DNA from: an uncultured Roseburia sp.
GTDB lineage: Bacteria > Bacillota > Clostridia > Lachnospirales > Lachnospiraceae
Reading direction: 5' to 3'
Assembly (NCBI GenBank): GCA_900542495.1
Contig: UQNW01000013.1
Span: forward strand, 28,446 to 92,445
DNA length: 64,000 nt
Part shown: piece by piece, positions 18,198 through 26,518 of the stretch
How the letters are laid out: each line of letters opens with the position of its first letter
How positions within the stretch are numbered: the stretch's first letter is position 1
The notes under the pieces: model-generated
The model's input: only the letters and a program-made list of their open reading frames with translations
Database searches by the model: none
Told to the model about the DNA's origin: nothing
Translations under genes and position numbers: made by a program

Positions 18198-18249
18198 TTG
18201 CCCCGCAAAAAAAACAGTGCTATACTTTTTCTGTCACATCATATGACAG
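18198..18249 (+). promoter_or_regulatory. Promoter and dyad operator of the XdhC-family gene
   Basis: TTGCCC (18198-18203) and TATACT (18221-18226) are separated by exactly 17 bp. Four bases further on comes the inverted repeat CTGTCA-N7-TGACAG (18231-18249), which would cover the transcription start. A second TATACT is at 18257-18262. The leader to the ATG is about 90 nt. Repression through the dyad is inferred. Confidence 0.55.
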
Positions 18250-18324
18250 CTTATTTTATACTAAACGTATTGAAGTGCTATCCTATGATTTAAAAATAAA
18301 ACGAAATATATGAGGATTTTACCT

Positions 18325-19236
18325 ATGAATCATACAGATTTTCATCCATTTGAAATGCAATTTGAAGTTCCGGATTCCTCAGAATCCATCGTGTATACAA
18401 GAAGATTTCAGGCACCGCGGCGTCTGATCATCTTAGGCTGCGGCTACGTAGCGCAATCGCTCTGCCGCTTTGCCTCCCAGTTGGAATTTGACATTTATGC
18501 GGCGGACGACAGACCTTCCTTTGCCAATCCTTACACGATGGCAAACGCAAAAAAAGTGATCTGTGACAGTTTTCCTGCTGCGATCAAACAGATACATCCT
18601 GATGAACAGGATTTCGTTGCCATTGTCACCCGCGGGCACAAACATGATGCGGATTGCATCCGCACCCTTTATGCCAGTGGCATCACCCCTGCTTATATGG
18701 GACTTATCGGTTCCAAAAGACGTGTTGCCGGACTTTTTGAAAACCTCTGCACGGAGGGGATCAACCGCTCTTTTCTCGATCAGATTCACACGCCGATCGG
18801 GTTAGACATCGGCGCTGTCACAACGGATGAGATTGCCATTTCCATTTTATCCGAACTGATTCTCTGCCGCAGCAGGCTTTCCCTTGGAAAGAAAAACAGG
18901 ATTCTTGAACAGACTAACCTTGATCCCGCTTTCTTAAATGCACTCCAGACAGAGGGGGCAAAAGCGATCGCCGTTGTTGTGGATCGCAAAGGCTCTACCC
19001 CAGTCAAAACAGGGGCAATCATGTGCGTCAATGCACTTGGGCAGTCTTTTGGCACAATCGGGGGTGGCTGTGGCGAACATGAAGTTCTGCGAAAAGCTTT
19101 AGAAGTTCTCTCTGACAAAAAAGATACGTTTCTCTCCGTCGATATGACCAATGATTTTGCCGGGGAAGAAGGCATGGTGTGCGGAGGAACGATGGATGTG
19201 ATCATTCGATATGTACCGGAGGAATTTTTTAAATAA
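18325..19236 (+). CDS. XdhC-family protein with reversed domain order
   Basis: XdhC/CoxI proteins insert sulfurated molybdenum cofactor into xanthine dehydrogenase-type enzymes. This 303-residue protein carries both family domains, but the Rossmann domain comes first: LIILGCGYVAQSL at about residue 35, then YMGLIGSKRRVAGL and PIGLDIGAVTTDEIAISI. The XdhC_CoxI domain follows: DRKGSTPVKTGAIM, GTIGGGCGEHEV and EGMVCGGTMDV. Canonical XdhC has the opposite order. The ATG at 18325 is chosen because GAGG lies 9 bp upstream. No molybdenum hydroxylase or cofactor gene is nearby, so its partner is unknown. Confidence 0.85.
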   Translation: MNHTDFHPFEMQFEVPDSSESIVYTRRFQAPRRLIILGCGYVAQSLCRFASQLEFDIYAADDRPSFANPYTMANAKKVICDSFPAAIKQIHPDEQDFVAIVTRGHKHDADCIRTLYASGITPAYMGLIGSKRRVAGLFENLCTEGINRSFLDQIHTPIGLDIGAVTTDEIAISILSELILCRSRLSLGKKNRILEQTNLDPAFLNALQTEGAKAIAVVVDRKGSTPVKTGAIMCVNALGQSFGTIGGGCGEHEVLRKALEVLSDKKDTFLSVDMTNDFAGEEGMVCGGTMDVIIRYVPEEFFK

Positions 19237-19251
19237 AATACAGTTTACCGC

Positions 19252-19794
19252 TTAATAAGCTTCTGAGGAGCTGTTTGCAGGATCACAGCAGAGATCACTA
19301 CTGGAATGAACGACACTTATCAATTTTGCGAGTTCTTCAAATACTTTATCTGCATATAACTCCTTGATCTCATGGCGGCTCATCCAGGTGACCTTTGCAT
19401 TGTATTCAAAGTCATATACTTTCTCTCCCACAAGAATACAGAAAAATACCTTTCCCTGCATGCTGTCTGCATTATTCGGGTCGACATTCCCGGTCGTACC
19501 TGTGATTCCGATTGCAATCTCTGTATGAAGGTTTTTCTGAGCAGTTTCAGCCATCGCCCTCGCACATTGCTTAGAATAAACACCGTACTCTTTTATAATT
19601 TTTTCGTCGACACCGCATAAGATTTTCGTTTTGTTCAGATAAGTGACATAACCTCCCGGAAAAACTGCCGATGCCCCCTCCGTATCCGTGATCATGGATG
19701 CGATCAGCCCGGAAGTGCAGCTCTCCATGGTGGAGATCGTGGTATTTGTGTCGATAAGTTTTCTTACGATTTTATCTTTTTCCTGCTGGTTCAT
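19252..19794 (-). CDS. pncC: CinA C-terminal domain protein (NMN amidohydrolase PncC)
   Basis: Stand-alone CinA C-terminal domain, 180 residues. The family deamidates nicotinamide mononucleotide in NAD recycling. Seen are the catalytic TMESCTSGLIASMITD, the GVYSKQCARAMAE segment and the signature GITGTTGNVDPN. The Cys-rich C-terminal tail (SSSDLCCDPANSSSEAY) is not typical of the family. The start at 19794 follows GGGGA; an upstream extension lacks a ribosome site. It converges on the XdhC gene with 15 bp between them. Confidence 0.85.
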   Translation of the reverse strand: MNQQEKDKIVRKLIDTNTTISTMESCTSGLIASMITDTEGASAVFPGGYVTYLNKTKILCGVDEKIIKEYGVYSKQCARAMAETAQKNLHTEIAIGITGTTGNVDPNNADSMQGKVFFCILVGEKVYDFEYNAKVTWMSRHEIKELYADKVFEELAKLISVVHSSSDLCCDPANSSSEAY

Positions 19795-19901
19795 TTTATT
19801 TCTTTCCCCTTGAATTTCACTATAAGATATATAACTATCATGGCAAAAACGCTGAATTCGCAATCACAAGTATACTATTTGTTTCATTATCTCTGCCACA
19901 T

Positions 19902-21488
19902 TCATTTATCGTATTTTTCTATCAGACACATATGCTCTTTACTCTTTTTATCATAATTAATTGCCACAAGCAATATATCACCTGTATATTCCAATATAGA
20001 AGATGGATATTTTTTATCCCGGATTTGTTCCATTGCCGTCTCCGCATTCTGATTCCATTTCAATTCTACAACCAATGCAGGATAATCCTTTTTATATTCA
20101 CTTTTCGGAATAAATACAAAATCTGCAAATCCACGTCCTGTCGGCAATTCGCGAATTGGTTTAAAATAATACTTCATAGCACTCAGATAAGCAATTGTCA
20201 GAACACTGCTCAATGAATTTTCGTCATGGTATTGGATGACAGAAACATATTCACTATGAATTTTCTCAATCTGTCTGGCAACGGCATCTTCATCCATATC
20301 CAAAGTTGCCTCCAACAGATTTTCAGAATCTTTCCAAAACAAAAGCATTTCATTCCAATGTCTGCTGGTAACCGCCATAGTCAGTTCCTGCCGTATCTCC
20401 TCATTTGGAACAAACGCTGCTCTCTTTTTCTGATCATATCCAAGGTAACCCAAATGGATCATATAAGTAAGCACATCGTCTTTACTTTGGATATTTACAA
20501 TATCATTTTTAAACGTTGCTGTGTTGACATTCACTATTCCACCGGAAAGCATCTCGATCACAAGCGTTTTCAAGCCATCATAATCCATATTGATCAATGG
20601 TACAATTGCTTCATAAGAAGCTGTTTCTGACCAGTAGCTCTTAAACTCACCATTTAACATTACACTTACAACAGCTCTCGGATTATAAACCTCATAATCT
20701 TTCAACAGATATCCATCGTACCATCTCTTAACCTTATCAAAATCCTGATGGTATGTTGCCGCTAACCTTCGTACCTCATCCTCGGTAAACCCAATATAAT
20801 GTGCCAGACTGCCCGGACTTAACATTGTAAATTCGTCAAAATTATTTAATGCTGACTGCGTTTTTTCTTTTTTTATCGGAAGTATTCCTGTCAGATAAGC
20901 CAACTGAATATATTTTGTCGGTTCTGTTCCTTTAAATAATCCTCTTAAAAACCCGATATATTCTTTCTGAATGAGTTCGTTCGCCGCCTCATCCCTGATC
21001 AATACATCCCACTCGTCAATGATGATTACAAATCGCTTGCCTGTAGCCGTATTAATCTGCGATAATGCTTCCGGCAACGATTTTGTTTCTTTCATCGGAA
21101 CATCCGGATAATATTCCCTCAATTCTGCTATCGTTTTTTCTGAAATATAAGAAACCACATGTTCCGGTCCACCAGCAGGCTCTATGCACCACTGAATGTC
21201 AAGATGAATGACATCATACTGATTCAGATGTCTTTTAAAATCTTCTGCTTTACTGATTTCTAATCCAGAAAACATTTCCTCTGAATTGCAGCCCCTGCTG
21301 TAGTATGCTGTCAGCATATTTGCGGTAATCGATTTTCCAAACCGACGCGGACGACTGTTACATATAAAAGCATCCGTAGATGCCAGCACACTGTTCGTAT
21401 ACCGGATCAGCCCACTTTTATCAACATAAATTCTAGCATTGAGCGTTGCCTGAAACGCAGAATTATCAGGATTTACAAACATTCCCAT
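19902..21488 (-). CDS. AAA-ATPase with C-terminal PD-(D/E)XK nuclease-fold domain
   Basis: A 528-residue member of the AAA-ATPase_like/DUF1703 group that is abundant in Bacteroidetes and Lachnospiraceae; its biological role is unknown. The N-terminal ATPase has a P loop in SRPRRFGKSITANML and Walker B in VIIIDEWDVLI. The C terminus has the nuclease core GFADFVFIP...ALVVELKW (D then ExK spacing). The start at 21488 follows GGAGAG. These genes are often multicopy and may be relics of mobile or defence-related families, but nothing around this copy shows a system. Confidence 0.85.
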   Translation of the reverse strand: MGMFVNPDNSAFQATLNARIYVDKSGLIRYTNSVLASTDAFICNSRPRRFGKSITANMLTAYYSRGCNSEEMFSGLEISKAEDFKRHLNQYDVIHLDIQWCIEPAGGPEHVVSYISEKTIAELREYYPDVPMKETKSLPEALSQINTATGKRFVIIIDEWDVLIRDEAANELIQKEYIGFLRGLFKGTEPTKYIQLAYLTGILPIKKEKTQSALNNFDEFTMLSPGSLAHYIGFTEDEVRRLAATYHQDFDKVKRWYDGYLLKDYEVYNPRAVVSVMLNGEFKSYWSETASYEAIVPLINMDYDGLKTLVIEMLSGGIVNVNTATFKNDIVNIQSKDDVLTYMIHLGYLGYDQKKRAAFVPNEEIRQELTMAVTSRHWNEMLLFWKDSENLLEATLDMDEDAVARQIEKIHSEYVSVIQYHDENSLSSVLTIAYLSAMKYYFKPIRELPTGRGFADFVFIPKSEYKKDYPALVVELKWNQNAETAMEQIRDKKYPSSILEYTGDILLVAINYDKKSKEHMCLIEKYDK

Positions 21489-21572
21489 GCACACTCTCTC
21501 CTTCTGGTTCACCCTTAAATTGTTATACATCTATCGTAACATTGCGACATCAAAATAACAAGAAAAACAATA

Positions 21573-22439
21573 TTATCTCAGCAGCCGTGCGATTTCCTCC
21601 CTGTAAGGCGGAATTGTCTTTTTCGTTTCACCTTCGGCACAAAGCCATGGCGTTTCCAAAATCTTAGGCACATTTAAGAAGCGTTCATCATGAACCACTT
21701 TATATAATGTATCAAAACCAATCGTTCCTGCTCCAATATTCGCATGACGGTCTTTGTGTGCACCAAGCGGATTCATGCTGTCGTTCACATGAAAAACAGC
21801 GATCTGGTCAAGACCTAACACCTCGTCAAATTTTTTGAAAACTCCGTCATAATCATTGACAAGATCATAACCTGCATCATTTACATGACAGGTGTCAAAG
21901 CAGACTCTCAGACGCTCCTTTTTATGCACACCGTCATAAATCATTTTTAATTCTTCGAAGGTGCGTCCGATCTCGCTTCCTTTGCCAGCCATTGTCTCAA
22001 GCGCAATGTACACCTCATCCTCGTTTTCATCTAAAACCTGATTGAGCCCTTTCACCGCCTGTGCGATTCCTGCCTCGGCACCTGCGTCTAATGCAGAACC
22101 CGGATGCAGCACCAGAATTTTGCTTCGCATGGCAGCCGTGCGTTTGATCTCTTTTTCCAGAAACTGTACTGCCAGCTCAAAGGTTTCCGGCTTTACCGTA
22201 TTTGCAAGGTTGATGATATATGGGGCATGCACGATAATCTCCTCTATGCCTGCTTTCTTCGCATACTCCCAGCCTGCCTCAATATTCAGTTCTGAAATTT
22301 CTTTTCTTCGTGTATTCTGCGGTGCTCCGGTATAAAGCATTAAAATATTGGCACCATAACTTTCCGCCTCCTTCACGGAAGCAAGAAACATTTCCTTTCC
22401 AGCCATTCCCACATGGGAACCTAATTTAATCTGTGACAT
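21573..22439 (-). CDS. nfo: Endonuclease IV (AP endonuclease)
   Basis: Zinc-dependent apurinic/apyrimidinic endonuclease of base-excision repair, 288 residues. The metal-ligand segments are all seen: IVHAPYIINLAN, LVLHPGSA, IALETMAGKG, VCFDTCHVNDAGYD, FHVNDSMNPLGAHKDRH and ILETPW. It starts close behind the AAA gene on the same strand, with an independent upstream region containing a TTGACA and a perfect ACAAAATTTTGT palindrome. Confidence 0.96.
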   Translation of the reverse strand: MSQIKLGSHVGMAGKEMFLASVKEAESYGANILMLYTGAPQNTRRKEISELNIEAGWEYAKKAGIEEIIVHAPYIINLANTVKPETFELAVQFLEKEIKRTAAMRSKILVLHPGSALDAGAEAGIAQAVKGLNQVLDENEDEVYIALETMAGKGSEIGRTFEELKMIYDGVHKKERLRVCFDTCHVNDAGYDLVNDYDGVFKKFDEVLGLDQIAVFHVNDSMNPLGAHKDRHANIGAGTIGFDTLYKVVHDERFLNVPKILETPWLCAEGETKKTIPPYREEIARLLR

Positions 22440-22515
22440 TGTTCGCTCTCCCTTATCTTTTCTTTATCTGTAATTGTGATACTCTAATTTGCATTATGAA
22501 CCTTGTGAAAATAGA

Positions 22516-22527
22516 ACAAAATTTTGT
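22516..22527. promoter_or_regulatory. Palindrome upstream of nfo
   Basis: A perfect 12-bp palindrome ACAAAATTTTGT lies in the 127-bp gap upstream of nfo, just downstream of a TTGACA on the minus strand (22537-22542). I do not see a convincing -10 at the right distance, so this is only a candidate operator. Confidence 0.25.
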
Positions 22528-22566
22528 AATATTTGTAATGTCAAAATGATTTTTGCTGCATATTGC

Positions 22567-23319
22567 TTACTGTAATTTGCACTTAAGCAAAAATTTTATC
22601 TCTGCAAGATACTCTCTGAACATATTGTTCGGCAGATAAAATCTGGTAGAATCCGCCGCAATTCCACATACGTTAGATAACCCCTGCTTTTCTGCAATCT
22701 GCAAAGCACGAAACATATGAAAATCATTGGTAATAATTCCCACCGTTGCATCCTCTGGTATATATTTTCTGCTGTTACTTAAATTTTCTTCGGTTGTTTT
22801 TGATTTATCTTCTAATAGAATACGTTCTTTGTCAATGCCGTTTTCAGTCAGATATTTTTCCATTCCGTATGCTTCCGAATATGGTTCATTTTTTCCCTGA
22901 CCACCGGACACAATGCAGATTGTCTCCGGATTCTCATTCAGATACAAGATTGCCTCGTCAAGTCTGTATTTCAATACAACACTTGGCTTATCCGCATGTA
23001 CCTGTGCTCCAAGCACAATGATATAATCCAGTTTTGGTTCTCCCTGTGCCTTCATCTGACTAATGATCAATCCCTCAATCACAACAAATGAAATCAAAAA
23101 AATACCACACACAATTCCTGCAATCCATTTGACTGCCTGTGGTATTTTCTCCCACAATCCCATATGGAGCACACCAGCAAACGCAAAAAATATCACTGCG
23201 ATGCCAATCCATACAACAAAAAATTTTGTTCCACCAGAGCCTGCGATTGCCACAATCAAGCCATAAATCAGACAAAGGAGCCCTAAAATCAGACAGATCA
23301 TCATATATTTTTTCCTCAT
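22567..23319 (-). CDS. YdcF/DUF218-family membrane protein
   Basis: A 250-residue protein with three or four N-terminal membrane segments (to about residue 95) and an extracytoplasmic DUF218 domain of the SanA/ElyC/YdcF type. Family motifs are IIVLGAQVHADKPS, CIVSGGQGKNEPYSEA and VGIITNDFHMFRA. These proteins are linked to envelope and peptidoglycan biology, but no reaction is established. The ATG at 23319 is chosen because the longer frame would overlap the preceding methyltransferase; GGGTGG serves as ribosome site. Confidence 0.85.
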   Translation of the reverse strand: MRKKYMMICLILGLLCLIYGLIVAIAGSGGTKFFVVWIGIAVIFFAFAGVLHMGLWEKIPQAVKWIAGIVCGIFLISFVVIEGLIISQMKAQGEPKLDYIIVLGAQVHADKPSVVLKYRLDEAILYLNENPETICIVSGGQGKNEPYSEAYGMEKYLTENGIDKERILLEDKSKTTEENLSNSRKYIPEDATVGIITNDFHMFRALQIAEKQGLSNVCGIAADSTRFYLPNNMFREYLAEIKFLLKCKLQ

Positions 23320-23359
23320 TCTTCCACCCTCATTTTTTGCAAACAGACTTCGTTTTCTA

Positions 23360-24217
23360 CTACCGCTGCTTTCCAAATTCCCAGAAAGCGACCGCACTCG
23401 CCGCCGCTACGTTTAAAGAATCCACTCCGTGGCTCATTGGGATTTTTACCGTATAGTCACAATCTGCCATAGTCTCTGAAGCCAGACCATCTCCCTCAGT
23501 TCCTAAAATAATTGCAAGCTTTTCTTCTTCATGTAATTTTTCATCATCAATACGGACAGAATCATTCCGAAGTGCCATTGCTACTGTTTTAAATCCATAC
23601 TCATGCAGTAAATCCATGCCACCCTGCGGCCATGTCACTTTTTTCGTCTCAATATAAGTCCACGGCACCTGAAATACAGTGCCCATGCTTACACGGATTG
23701 CCCTGCGGTAAAGAGGATCACTGCACCCGGATGTCAAAAGCACAGCGTCCATATTCAGTGCCGCCGCCGACCGGAAAATCGCTCCCACATTTGTTGGATT
23801 TACAACATTTTCCAATATTGCTATCCGTCTTGCATTTTTCAGAATTTCATGGATTTCCGGCATTGCCGGGCGGTGCATGGCACAGAGCATTCCTCTTGCA
23901 AGCTTATATCCGGTAATCTGTTCTAACACTTCAAGCTTTGCCGTATACACCGGTATGTTTTTGCACCGTTTTACAATGTTTTTTCCGCAAGTATCCAGAT
24001 CCTTTTGCTCCATTAATATCGAGATTGGTTCACATCCAAAATCCAGCGCCCTCTCGATCACTTTCGGACTTTCTGCAATAAAAATCCCAGGCGCAGGCTC
24101 AAAATAATGCAGTAATTGTGCCTCGTTTAAGCTTGTATACACTTGTAACTCTGGCAAAGTCAGATCTGTAATCTCTATTATGTTACCTGTATTTTGTGTT
24201 CTATCACTTTTTTCCAT
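23360..24217 (-). CDS. SpoU/TrmH-family RNA 2'-O-methyltransferase
   Basis: SPOUT-fold methyltransferase, 285 residues. The three SpoU motifs are in order: NPTNVGAIFRSAAAL, IILGTEGDGL and IPMSHGVDSLNVAAASAV. An N-terminal extension of about 100 residues resembles the L30e-like substrate-binding region of RlmB/TsnR types. The rRNA or tRNA target cannot be read from sequence. It precedes the YdcF-like gene by about 40 bp. Confidence 0.88.
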   Translation of the reverse strand: MEKSDRTQNTGNIIEITDLTLPELQVYTSLNEAQLLHYFEPAPGIFIAESPKVIERALDFGCEPISILMEQKDLDTCGKNIVKRCKNIPVYTAKLEVLEQITGYKLARGMLCAMHRPAMPEIHEILKNARRIAILENVVNPTNVGAIFRSAAALNMDAVLLTSGCSDPLYRRAIRVSMGTVFQVPWTYIETKKVTWPQGGMDLLHEYGFKTVAMALRNDSVRIDDEKLHEEEKLAIILGTEGDGLASETMADCDYTVKIPMSHGVDSLNVAAASAVAFWEFGKQR

Positions 24218-24264
24218 TCTATTGTCACTTTCAATTCTGTTGTTGTTATGTTCTGAAGGAATGA

Positions 24265-25395
24265 TTATGGATTGCAGTTTTTACATGGATCATATCCATA
24301 TGCGATCGCTTCCTCTCTTGTTCCTGTAAATTCCGCATAATTTTCCGGTTTGATTTTCTCTACACTGTAACAGCCCGGCTTGTGGAACTTGTGTGTATTC
24401 GTGTTTAAAATATAAGTCTGTGCATCTGACTGCGCCGGCTGCTCTCCACTCACACTCTCCGAAGACTGCGGTGTATTTGTATCTGTTGACTGTGAAGTTT
24501 CCTGCTTTGCTGTGTCTGTATCTGTTGGCTGAGAAGTCTCCTGCTTTGTAGTGTTTTCGTTGTTTGCAATCGTTCCGTCCGCAGAGCTTTCCCCAGTCGC
24601 ATAGTCAATCGACACACCCGGCTGTACATTATAGGCAAAAACACAGAACAGTATTCCTTCTCCATTATCCTCCACCGATTTTCCTTCCATAAGCACGCCG
24701 GAAGCCAGCAGATTATCTCCTTCAAAAACCGGAGTCACACGATACATAACGTGTTGATCTGTTTCTTTCACATAGTCCGCTACCATATTTTCAAACGGAA
24801 GCATTCCTTCTATGTTCAAATATCTGGTTCCGGTAATAAGATTTTTTTCATTTGCATTTTCTCCTGTAAGCTGATAACCGATCAGATGACAGCGGTTATA
24901 CAAATATTTTCCATCGATAAAATCATATTTCACAGTATGCCAGCCGGTCGGCTTTACTGCGCCGATACTGCCTCTTTCCTCCGTCGGCATCAGATTCTGT
25001 CCCACGCTCGCCACACAGACTGTGCATCTTCCAAGCGGATCTAATTCTCCATACGTCTCATAAGAAGCACTGCTCAACTCTTCCTCTGTAAAAAATGGAA
25101 CATTGCCATTGACTGCAACATACGCTTTTCCTTCATATGCTGGAATGGCTGCAAAATCAAATGTTTCCTCGATCGTCGTTGCATTTTCTGTTGACGGTAA
25201 ACTTTTTTCCTGTTTCTCTGTATCTGTCTGCTCTTGTGTTTTCTCTTCAATATCATCTGTAATTTCTTGTGTGCTCTGTGCCGGTTCTGTCGTCCCACAT
25301 CCGGAAGCAGACTGCAGTGTCAGTGCAAGACAAACCATCATCGCCAGTGCTCTCATTTTAGTTTTCCAGTTTAAGATTCCACTTTTCTTCTCCAT
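24265..25395 (-). CDS. Secreted DNA/RNA non-specific endonuclease with Ada-like zinc tail
   Basis: A predicted lipoprotein nuclease of about 376 residues. A hydrophobic segment ends in SASGC, a plausible lipobox. A Glu/Gln/Thr-rich linker follows, then an Endonuclease_NS_2-type domain with the catalytic YNRCHLIGYQLTGENANEKN segment. A Thr/Ser/Gln linker with a 13-residue repeat leads to a C-terminal module KFHKPGCYS...GYDPCKNC, like the Ada metal-binding fold. A surface nuclease for nutrient use or DNA uptake is possible. The start is uncertain: ATG at 25395 has a close AAGG, a TTG at 25452 is also open. Confidence 0.8.
   Translation of the reverse strand: MEKKSGILNWKTKMRALAMMVCLALTLQSASGCGTTEPAQSTQEITDDIEEKTQEQTDTEKQEKSLPSTENATTIEETFDFAAIPAYEGKAYVAVNGNVPFFTEEELSSASYETYGELDPLGRCTVCVASVGQNLMPTEERGSIGAVKPTGWHTVKYDFIDGKYLYNRCHLIGYQLTGENANEKNLITGTRYLNIEGMLPFENMVADYVKETDQHVMYRVTPVFEGDNLLASGVLMEGKSVEDNGEGILFCVFAYNVQPGVSIDYATGESSADGTIANNENTTKQETSQPTDTDTAKQETSQSTDTNTPQSSESVSGEQPAQSDAQTYILNTNTHKFHKPGCYSVEKIKPENYAEFTGTREEAIAYGYDPCKNCNP
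24481..24558 (-). repeat. Two-copy 39-bp direct repeat inside the nuclease linker
   Basis: Two imperfect 39-bp copies encode KQETSQ-(P/S)-TDT-(D/N)-T repeats between the nuclease domain and the zinc module. Such repeats change linker length by slippage. Confidence 0.7.
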
Positions 25396-25439
25396 TACCT
25401 TACTCTTACAAAACTCTGTTCGTTCTGCTTTTTCTCCTT

Positions 25440-25841
25440 CTACTCTCTGCAATAAATTTCTTTTGTGATTTTTTCATGTGAAAAACCGGGAATTTCTTCC
25501 GTTTCTGTCAGTTTCCATTCGGCTCCTATCTCAACAGAAACATCTGCTGGATACACTCTGTTCCAGCGATAGATTATAAACTGCTCAATTTGCTCGTCAT
25601 CTGTATCCAATGTTTCCAATTCCTGAAAAACATATTCTCCTTTTTTCGCCTGCCCTTTTGGATTTTCACTGATTTCTAAATTCGAAACAGCTTGAAACAG
25701 CTTCCGGCTGTAATCAGTTATCCAAAGCTTCTTTTTTCCAACTGTTTTGCTGATATCTTCCACTACTATGCGGTCCTGTGACTGCCTTCTGTGATTGAAG
25801 GCAAGTCCGTTATTGTTGTCTAAGCATATGATGATATACAT
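25440..25841 (-). CDS. Small conserved protein, function unknown
   Basis: A 133-residue protein with a recognisable pattern (IIICLDNNNGLAFNHRRQSQD near the N terminus, IIYRWNRVYPADV and SHEKITKEIY near the C terminus). I remember this pattern from Lachnospiraceae and Ruminococcaceae proteins, where database names include 'ribonuclease Z'. The metallo-beta-lactamase HxHxDH motif of true RNase Z is absent, so that name is not supported. It precedes the nuclease gene by 44 bp and may share its transcript. Confidence 0.7.
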   Translation of the reverse strand: MYIIICLDNNNGLAFNHRRQSQDRIVVEDISKTVGKKKLWITDYSRKLFQAVSNLEISENPKGQAKKGEYVFQELETLDTDDEQIEQFIIYRWNRVYPADVSVEIGAEWKLTETEEIPGFSHEKITKEIYCRE

Positions 25842-25965
25842 TACGGTACTCCTTGTATTTGTTTAATATCCATGTTCTATCATATCGTTTTTTTGTTCTT
25901 TTTCCAATATAATTTTATCATTTTCCACTGCTTGATACGTTCCACGTGACCACTGCTGAATAAAA

Positions 25966-26003
25966 ATAGCATCTGACAGATTTTTATTTCCGTCAGATGC
26001 TAT
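25966..26003 (-). terminator. Terminator after the HTH pseudogene
   Basis: A perfect 12-bp stem (ATAGCATCTGAC with GTCAGATGCTAT) with a 14-nt loop is followed by TTTTTATTC on the minus strand. It lies 50 bp beyond the last codon of the pseudogene, so the ancestral gene had its own terminator. Confidence 0.8.
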
Positions 26004-26056
26004 ATAAATCGGATTATTTATGTTTTCGTTTCGCCTACATAAAGCAGTAATGTAGA

Positions 26057-26348
26057 CTATTTCCGTGATACTTGCATTGGTACAAATTCAATTTTCAATT
26101 GCATTCCCAATCCAGAAGCAAGTTCCTTTTGTGTTAAATTCTGCTCAATCCGTGCATCAATCATAGCACGGATGACATCCATTTCTGGCTGAATGTCATC
26201 CCATTCTTTTTTTAAATCAGGATCTTTTAACTGTTCCTGTAATAATCCGTAAGAAGCCGTGTGTCATTTCTCTTCAGGCAGAATTGTAGAGCGTGTTTGT
26301 GTATGAATCTGCATAATTTGTTTCGGTTGGTGTGATTGCTTTAATCAT
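26057..26348 (-). pseudogene. Decayed HigA-like XRE antitoxin gene
   Basis: The minus strand reads LLQEQLKDPDLKKEWDDI, VIRAMIDARIEQNLTQKELA and GLGMQLKIEFVPMQ. This is the frame of a HigA-type antitoxin, but the recognition helix and following turn (about 30 residues between KELA and GLGM) are missing. A TGA lies upstream in this frame, and the ribosome-site ATG at 26348 (after GGGGGAG) is in another frame that stops after 24 codons. It therefore carries at least one frameshift or stop plus an internal in-frame deletion. No toxin partner is adjacent. Together with two terminators it fills the 677-bp gap between the small protein and metA. Confidence 0.7.
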
Positions 26349-26435
26349 AGTTTTGTTCTCCCCCTCTTTGGTTGCAATAAAATAACACCCTTGTTGGGTG
26401 CTTGGCTGGTGTGTGGTTATTATTAATTTTGATAT

Positions 26436-26487
26436 AAAAATAGAGGTATACACATTTCAATTAAGATTTGTGTATACCTCTATTTTT
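26436..26487 (-). terminator. Terminator of metA
   Basis: A perfect 19-bp stem (AAAAATAGAGGTATACACA and its complement) with a 14-nt loop runs into Ts on the minus strand 31 bp after metA. The symmetrical A/T ends make it usable in both directions. Confidence 0.92.
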
Positions 26488-26518
26488 TACGATTTTGCAA
26501 AAGTTCTTTGCAGTTGAA

